Source of the DNA: Ruminococcus sp.
Lineage (GTDB): Bacteria; Bacillota_A; Clostridia; Oscillospirales; Ruminococcaceae
NCBI RefSeq assembly: GCF_024684275.1
Contig: NZ_JAIKXF010000063.1
Coordinates: 1 to 15,239 of the forward strand
Direction of reading: 5' to 3'
DNA: 15,239 nucleotides
Of the stretch, positions 12,201 through 15,239 are shown one piece after another. The notes beneath the pieces were generated by a model. It saw nothing but the letters and a program-made list of their open reading frames with translations, did no database searches and was not told the DNA's origin. The stretch's first letter is position 1; every line of letters starts with the position of its first letter. Both the position numbers and the translations under genes were made by a program.

Positions 12201-15113
12201 ACACAGCTGAAAACTGATATTGAAAGTAGCTATAATATCAGCGGCTTTACCCTTGAAGAAGATTTTTCACAGTATTTCGATATATTCAATGCAGGCAGTG
12301 GAATCTCGACAGGTCAGAAAGTAACATATAATGTTAATCTGCCAGATACTTCAATAAATGAAGTAAAGACAACAGAGGATGACTTTGAACCAGTTGCAGG
12401 ATTGAGTTATACCACTAAAAGACGTACTTATCATTACAGTGTCCAAGGTGATGCTTCATACACTGTAAAGCTAAAACCTAAAACCAATTTAGTCGGCGGC
12501 AATGATATACCGCTGCTTGACAAAGTCATAAATGAGGAGACCGCAGGCATAACAGCTGTAAAGCTGTCTCATTCAGGTACAACAACGGAATCTGATGATG
12601 TGAGATATGTTGCTTATAATCCTGCTTCAGATTATGCTAATGTGGCTATCAAGAAGGAATCCTTTACGTTGAGTACTCCGAATAATCCGTTGATAGTCGA
12701 TTATGATACAACGGTCACGAATGCAGGTACGGCAGCTTTCACAGATGCTCAGAACTGTGAGAAATCCTTCGTTAATGAGCCGATAGCTGTAACAGCAACG
12801 CCGACTAAGTTCACCGAAGACAGTATATGCTCAGTGGTCGGAGTTCTCAGCTCGGACGACGCGGAAAAGGCGGTCGTGATACCGTCAGTTTCATCCGCGA
12901 AAAACAGCGCTCAGATACCTGTTAAGGTAAGATATACGGTCAGCAAAACGCTGACTGATATCGTGCAAAACGACGTTAAGTATGCTTATCAGGAGGATAA
13001 TGTTACAAAAACGGCAACATGGGCTCCGAGCGAAACGGGTTCAGCAAGAGTTGACGGCAACGGTAATGATAAGTTCATTCTCAGTGAGATAGGCGATGCT
13101 TATGTTCTTGAGCTTAAAGCTGCTGACGGAAAAGATCTGCCTGACGAAAAGGCCGTTGAAGTTAAGTATGCTACAACAAATGAAACTGTTTCAGCGGCAG
13201 ATGTGGTCAAGAAGGATGGTATTATAACAATTACTATCCCGGTAAGCGCTTTTACGAACAATATCAATATCACTGCTTCGGGCGTAAATCAGACTGCACA
13301 TGAAGTTCACTATATGTATCAGGTCTATTCACATGATTCATATACAGGCGTTGGTACTATAGAAACGGTTGAAGCGATTGATACAGCTACATATACGAAT
13401 GGTCAGGAGATAACAGATAAAACAGCTCAATATGAGCCGGATTCATCGACTTATCCTTCAGGATACGATGACTATACATGGGAATGGCCTGTTGAACCCG
13501 ATAGTAACGGCAAGTACATAATGGGTGATAACGATGTATATGTTGTCGGAAGATACCGACCTATAACATATAAGCTGAAGATAGAATACAAAACAAAAGT
13601 ATCTTCTGAGGCAACACCAGTGTTGTATGAAACTTATTACTCACCTGATGAGACAAGATACTATGACGATACGGATACATTCGATATCGCCCTGACAAAG
13701 GATGCTGAGTTCTACAGAAGGTCACCTGATATAACGGGTTATATTCCGGATAAGCCTTTTATAACGTTAAAGGCCACCGAAGAATTTATCAGAAATGGGT
13801 TGACAGAGAATATTTATGATCCTAATACAGGCAAGACATACAAAGGTAAGACGGAAACGGTCACATACACAAAGATACCTGACGGAAATAACATTATCGT
13901 AAACTTTGTAGAGTGTGACGTCAGCGGAGTACCGCTTAATCAGGCATCAATAATTGCTCCTGTTACAGCGACTGCAGACGGAGACTATAATTTGGAAAGC
14001 GATATTAATACTGCGCTCGGAACTTATCAGCTAATCAGGCGAACAAAGCTTGAAGACGCAGAGAGCGGTGTAGGAAAGATTGAAAAAGAAGTCAAATTTG
14101 TTTCCGGCACGCTTACATCAGGTCAGACAGCAACATACTACATATATTACAGGCAAACACCAGAAACTGTTACGGTTAAATTTTATGCTGAGCATGAAGA
14201 CACCGAACCAGTGGCAACAAAGGTATGTGTTATTGGCAGAGAGTATGGCTTCAATGCTGTTTCAAACAAGTATGACTCAATGCCGAGAGCTGTAAAAAAG
14301 GATTATCGTCTTGTAGGCTGGAAAAATGATGCAGGTTCAACTGTAACAGAGGAAACGATAGTACAAGGCTCAAATGGAGGTACTATCAATCTCTACGCTG
14401 ATTGGAAGTCGTCTATTATTTACATTGATGTTGATTATATGTATGCTCTTAATGATAATGACTCAAATAAACGTGGTGAACTAATACCTATTGAATTAAT
14501 TGAAGGAGGAATTAATCATCATCATGATCCATATCAGTATGGAATGAGTTATAAATACAGATCACCTTCAGTAGATAATTACACTCCGGATAAGGCAGTT
14601 GTCGAGGGTTATATATTTGAAGATGAAAAGTTCAATGTATACTACTCGCAGAATAATCCTATGCCAGTTGAAAAAACACTGATCATAAATGTATATAGTA
14701 AGAAGGATCAGGATTCAAATGATCCAGAACAGGCTATATCAGGTGCAAATAAGCTTAAAGGTGGCAAATTTGTACTGATTGACGGAAAAGGCAGAGAGGT
14801 TGCGAAGATCAACAGTAACGGCTCTGTATCATGGACAAACGTTGAAGCTGATATTGATTATGGCAACGAATACACTATAACGTGTATTGAACCGCCAACA
14901 GGATATGGAACAGCTTCAATAACAGCCGATTTTAGTTCGGGTAAAAATGAATTTTCCATTTTTCTTGACAAATCCCCGTTCCAGCTGCCTATGGCAGGCA
15001 GCAAGCCGATGACAGGATACACTGTATTCGGCATATCCGCAATGTTACTTGCCGGGCTGCTGATGTTTGCATATGTGAACAGCAGAACGGAAGAAAATAA
15101 TGAAAAGGAATAA
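9264..15113 (+). CDS. Giant glycine-rich, LPMAG-anchored surface protein (adhesin or pilus-associated)
   Basis: About 1949 aa from TTG 9264. This start is preferred to GTG 9255 because the RBS AGAGGTG (9251-9257) ends six bases before it and would overlap the GTG. A Sec signal peptide covers about residues 1-32 (KTKNKNR, a hydrophobic core, ...VISKAA). Two large related units follow. Unit 1 (about 95-730) has a glycine-rich domain (AGTYLIELWGGDGGEG; several G5-G7 runs to about 450) like the Gly_rich family also found in ALK receptors, then a module with GGNDVP. Unit 2 (about 766-1290) repeats this (GYYFIEAWGADGGTGG ... GGNDIP). Then come strand-rich modules, an InlB/Flg_new-like repeat (about 1630-1716, DYRLVGWKND ... 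LYADW), and a Cna-B/SpaA-like domain (about 1810-1900). The end is an LPMAG sorting motif (1908-1912), a hydrophobic span and a short tail, so sortase should anchor it to the wall. Codon use in the second glycine domain (11560-12130) is more AT-rich than in the first. The exact ligand is unknown. Confidence 0.9.
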   Translation: MKTKNKNRIWSLVLSAMLSIEQIAFAMPVISKAATSANHEGSVPFPSVSLGSESARLNHDDTLVDNGDGTFTFTSKITADYSYSDVSESRLKSTDGTYLLDKAGTYLIELWGGDGGEGSSLFPLTFKGGKGGSGGFVYGTLEVSEANGNIGKKLVYEIGSKGESETRSITGGGTDGIGGGAGDIAVFSVGAGGGYSAVYLLDKLPTEESLIQEPTNAPPVPEPDTNLRDNPKKVLMIAGGGGGGGAGAALHSLNGLSVIFGGEGKPNGGEGGYNGSSLSGEVPYIGNFDTAVSTYGSYIGKYYAGENGSTSGTRGAYAGQGGTDRPGEIVKSFIGFLEASSYPNDWQRTYHQALRRGVGGAGNFRGGGGGAGFAGGSGGMQNEPMDARNVGGGGGGSSYVAAGDDGNGNGIKGFHPFNTGNADIENTVYFIDKDGNDNADIGGAIVIRYLPTAADYSYLNSVTIEGDVSSDFKVVSQSYNNNVNGSNTPLTNNGTGKHINITGSVAPISGGIKMGQPQNTITITLKLEPEDAFMGGNDVPIFGYTSNNNVFSCTSGTKKCEFIGENEDDDYSIRHVNVPYRYKVEANSFTVKVNENYGASDIIGSVDGNSDKNDFTTSISEPYVTLSGESTEFTAYNTHYSTKGAYRYDVKIDVTPKTDGVNSVGTPNSKIPPTTLSAQSVVQVIDGLQLDGFVVKPKKSLTYDKTGGTYDFKVNLNVKSKEEINKTFYVYDPVAYDIKSDAKTSITHGTRDNSEDNDKYQDNAISVNLEPGYYFIEAWGADGGTGGDNLMSTPGVGGKGAYESGYLYISSLTSAEVRVGIKGYSGTTFDLTPDTKNRAYGGGHSQIIINDNIKLIAGGGGGGTVGGFLNIGSVSHPDGYDADTPDHTADTNYGETSVTNYSFLGDKTRTPGRGGKSEVKGLYTDPLPEYIDSTTNGTLQHESTGNGSVRITKLGIKGGYVYGSETSNTATSSQVSTKETQLKTDIESSYNISGFTLEEDFSQYFDIFNAGSGISTGQKVTYNVNLPDTSINEVKTTEDDFEPVAGLSYTTKRRTYHYSVQGDASYTVKLKPKTNLVGGNDIPLLDKVINEETAGITAVKLSHSGTTTESDDVRYVAYNPASDYANVAIKKESFTLSTPNNPLIVDYDTTVTNAGTAAFTDAQNCEKSFVNEPIAVTATPTKFTEDSICSVVGVLSSDDAEKAVVIPSVSSAKNSAQIPVKVRYTVSKTLTDIVQNDVKYAYQEDNVTKTATWAPSETGSARVDGNGNDKFILSEIGDAYVLELKAADGKDLPDEKAVEVKYATTNETVSAADVVKKDGIITITIPVSAFTNNINITASGVNQTAHEVHYMYQVYSHDSYTGVGTIETVEAIDTATYTNGQEITDKTAQYEPDSSTYPSGYDDYTWEWPVEPDSNGKYIMGDNDVYVVGRYRPITYKLKIEYKTKVSSEATPVLYETYYSPDETRYYDDTDTFDIALTKDAEFYRRSPDITGYIPDKPFITLKATEEFIRNGLTENIYDPNTGKTYKGKTETVTYTKIPDGNNIIVNFVECDVSGVPLNQASIIAPVTATADGDYNLESDINTALGTYQLIRRTKLEDAESGVGKIEKEVKFVSGTLTSGQTATYYIYYRQTPETVTVKFYAEHEDTEPVATKVCVIGREYGFNAVSNKYDSMPRAVKKDYRLVGWKNDAGSTVTEETIVQGSNGGTINLYADWKSSIIYIDVDYMYALNDNDSNKRGELIPIELIEGGINHHHDPYQYGMSYKYRSPSVDNYTPDKAVVEGYIFEDEKFNVYYSQNNPMPVEKTLIINVYSKKDQDSNDPEQAISGANKLKGGKFVLIDGKGREVAKINSNGSVSWTNVEADIDYGNEYTITCIEPPTGYGTASITADFSSGKNEFSIFLDKSPFQLPMAGSKPMTGYTVFGISAMLLAGLLMFAYVNSRTEENNEKE

Positions 15114-15131
15114 TCTTAGGAGGTTGAATTT

Positions 15132-15239
15132 ATGAAAAAAATGATTAAGAAGACGTCAGCTTTAGCTATCTCAGCGTTTATGCTGGCACAGTACGTTCCG
15201 TTTAGCGCAGTAGCGCGTGATTCAGATAAGAATGACCTT
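15132..15239 (+). CDS. Secreted protein, N-terminal part only (likely pilin or surface protein)
   Basis: The ATG has AGGAGG (15118-15123) eight bases upstream. The frame stays open to the window edge, giving 36 residues. They form a typical Sec signal peptide: MKKMIKKTSA, a hydrophobic core ALAISAFMLAQYVPF, and a likely signal peptidase site after SAVA. The gene begins 18 bases after the stop of the giant surface protein, with no terminator between, so the two are in one operon. In Clostridia a large anchored protein followed by a second secreted protein often precedes a sortase gene; that is inference, as the mature part is outside the window. Confidence 0.85.
   Translation, partial: MKKMIKKTSALAISAFMLAQYVPFSAVARDSDKNDL

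Noticed and set aside
1..15239. CRISPR arrays, tRNA or rRNA genes
   Set aside because: No regularly spaced repeat of CRISPR length, no cloverleaf with tRNA arm signatures and no rRNA stretches were seen by eye; a covariance-model scan would settle the RNA question.

Overview
The window looks like a chromosomal stretch from a low-G+C anaerobic Firmicute, most likely a Clostridia member close to Ruminococcus. The evidence is strong AGGAGG-type ribosome binding sites, near-perfect sigma-A promoters, a TnpV-like small protein, and a very large glycine-rich, LPxxG-anchored surface protein with gut/rumen character. The genus is inferred from style only.

Layout. Bases 1-339 are a control region: a strong bulged palindrome sits against the start of a leftward gene lying outside the window, followed by direct repeats (TGGGCA x4, GCGGACAAA x3). 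Bases 340-756 hold a small TnpV-like gene (+). Bases 835-8161 form a five-gene leftward operon. In transcription order it encodes a type IIG-like fused restriction nuclease/N6-adenine methyltransferase (995 aa), a second TaqI/Eco57I-like adenine methyltransferase (541 aa), a Schlafen-type AlbA_2 protein (383 aa), a small RuvC/DUF3010-like protein that seems to lack catalytic acids (142 aa), and an intact Ser/Thr protein kinase (345 aa). A TTGACA-18-TATAAT promoter with an extended -10 lies just upstream. Gaps between genes are 14, 10, 69 and 1 bases.

The operon resembles an anti-phage defence locus. Restriction and methylation form the core, and the AlbA_2 protein, kinase and RuvC-like protein are the unusual additions. 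The kinase/RuvC-like pair is bounded on both sides by same-orientation copies of an 18-bp motif within a UUCG hairpin, so it may be a separately acquired module. No named system that I know of has this composition; BREX and Pgl share the kinase/methylase theme but their PglZ and BrxC/PglY are absent here.

Bases 8162-9263 are non-coding to degenerate. They contain the operon promoter, a 55-nt bulged hairpin, a frameshifted small gene (8579-8847, broken at a T7 run) followed by a clear terminator, a 10-bp inverted repeat pair, and two tandem, sequence-related promoters next to 10-bp tandem repeats. These promoters drive a 1949-aa secreted, cell-wall-anchored adhesin-like protein (9264-15113). 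It contains two large related units, each with a glycine-rich domain and a GGND(V/I)P module, then an InlB-like and a Cna-B-like domain, an LPMAG sorting signal and a membrane anchor. A second secreted-protein gene starts 18 bases later and runs off the window, as in a pilus or surface-protein operon.
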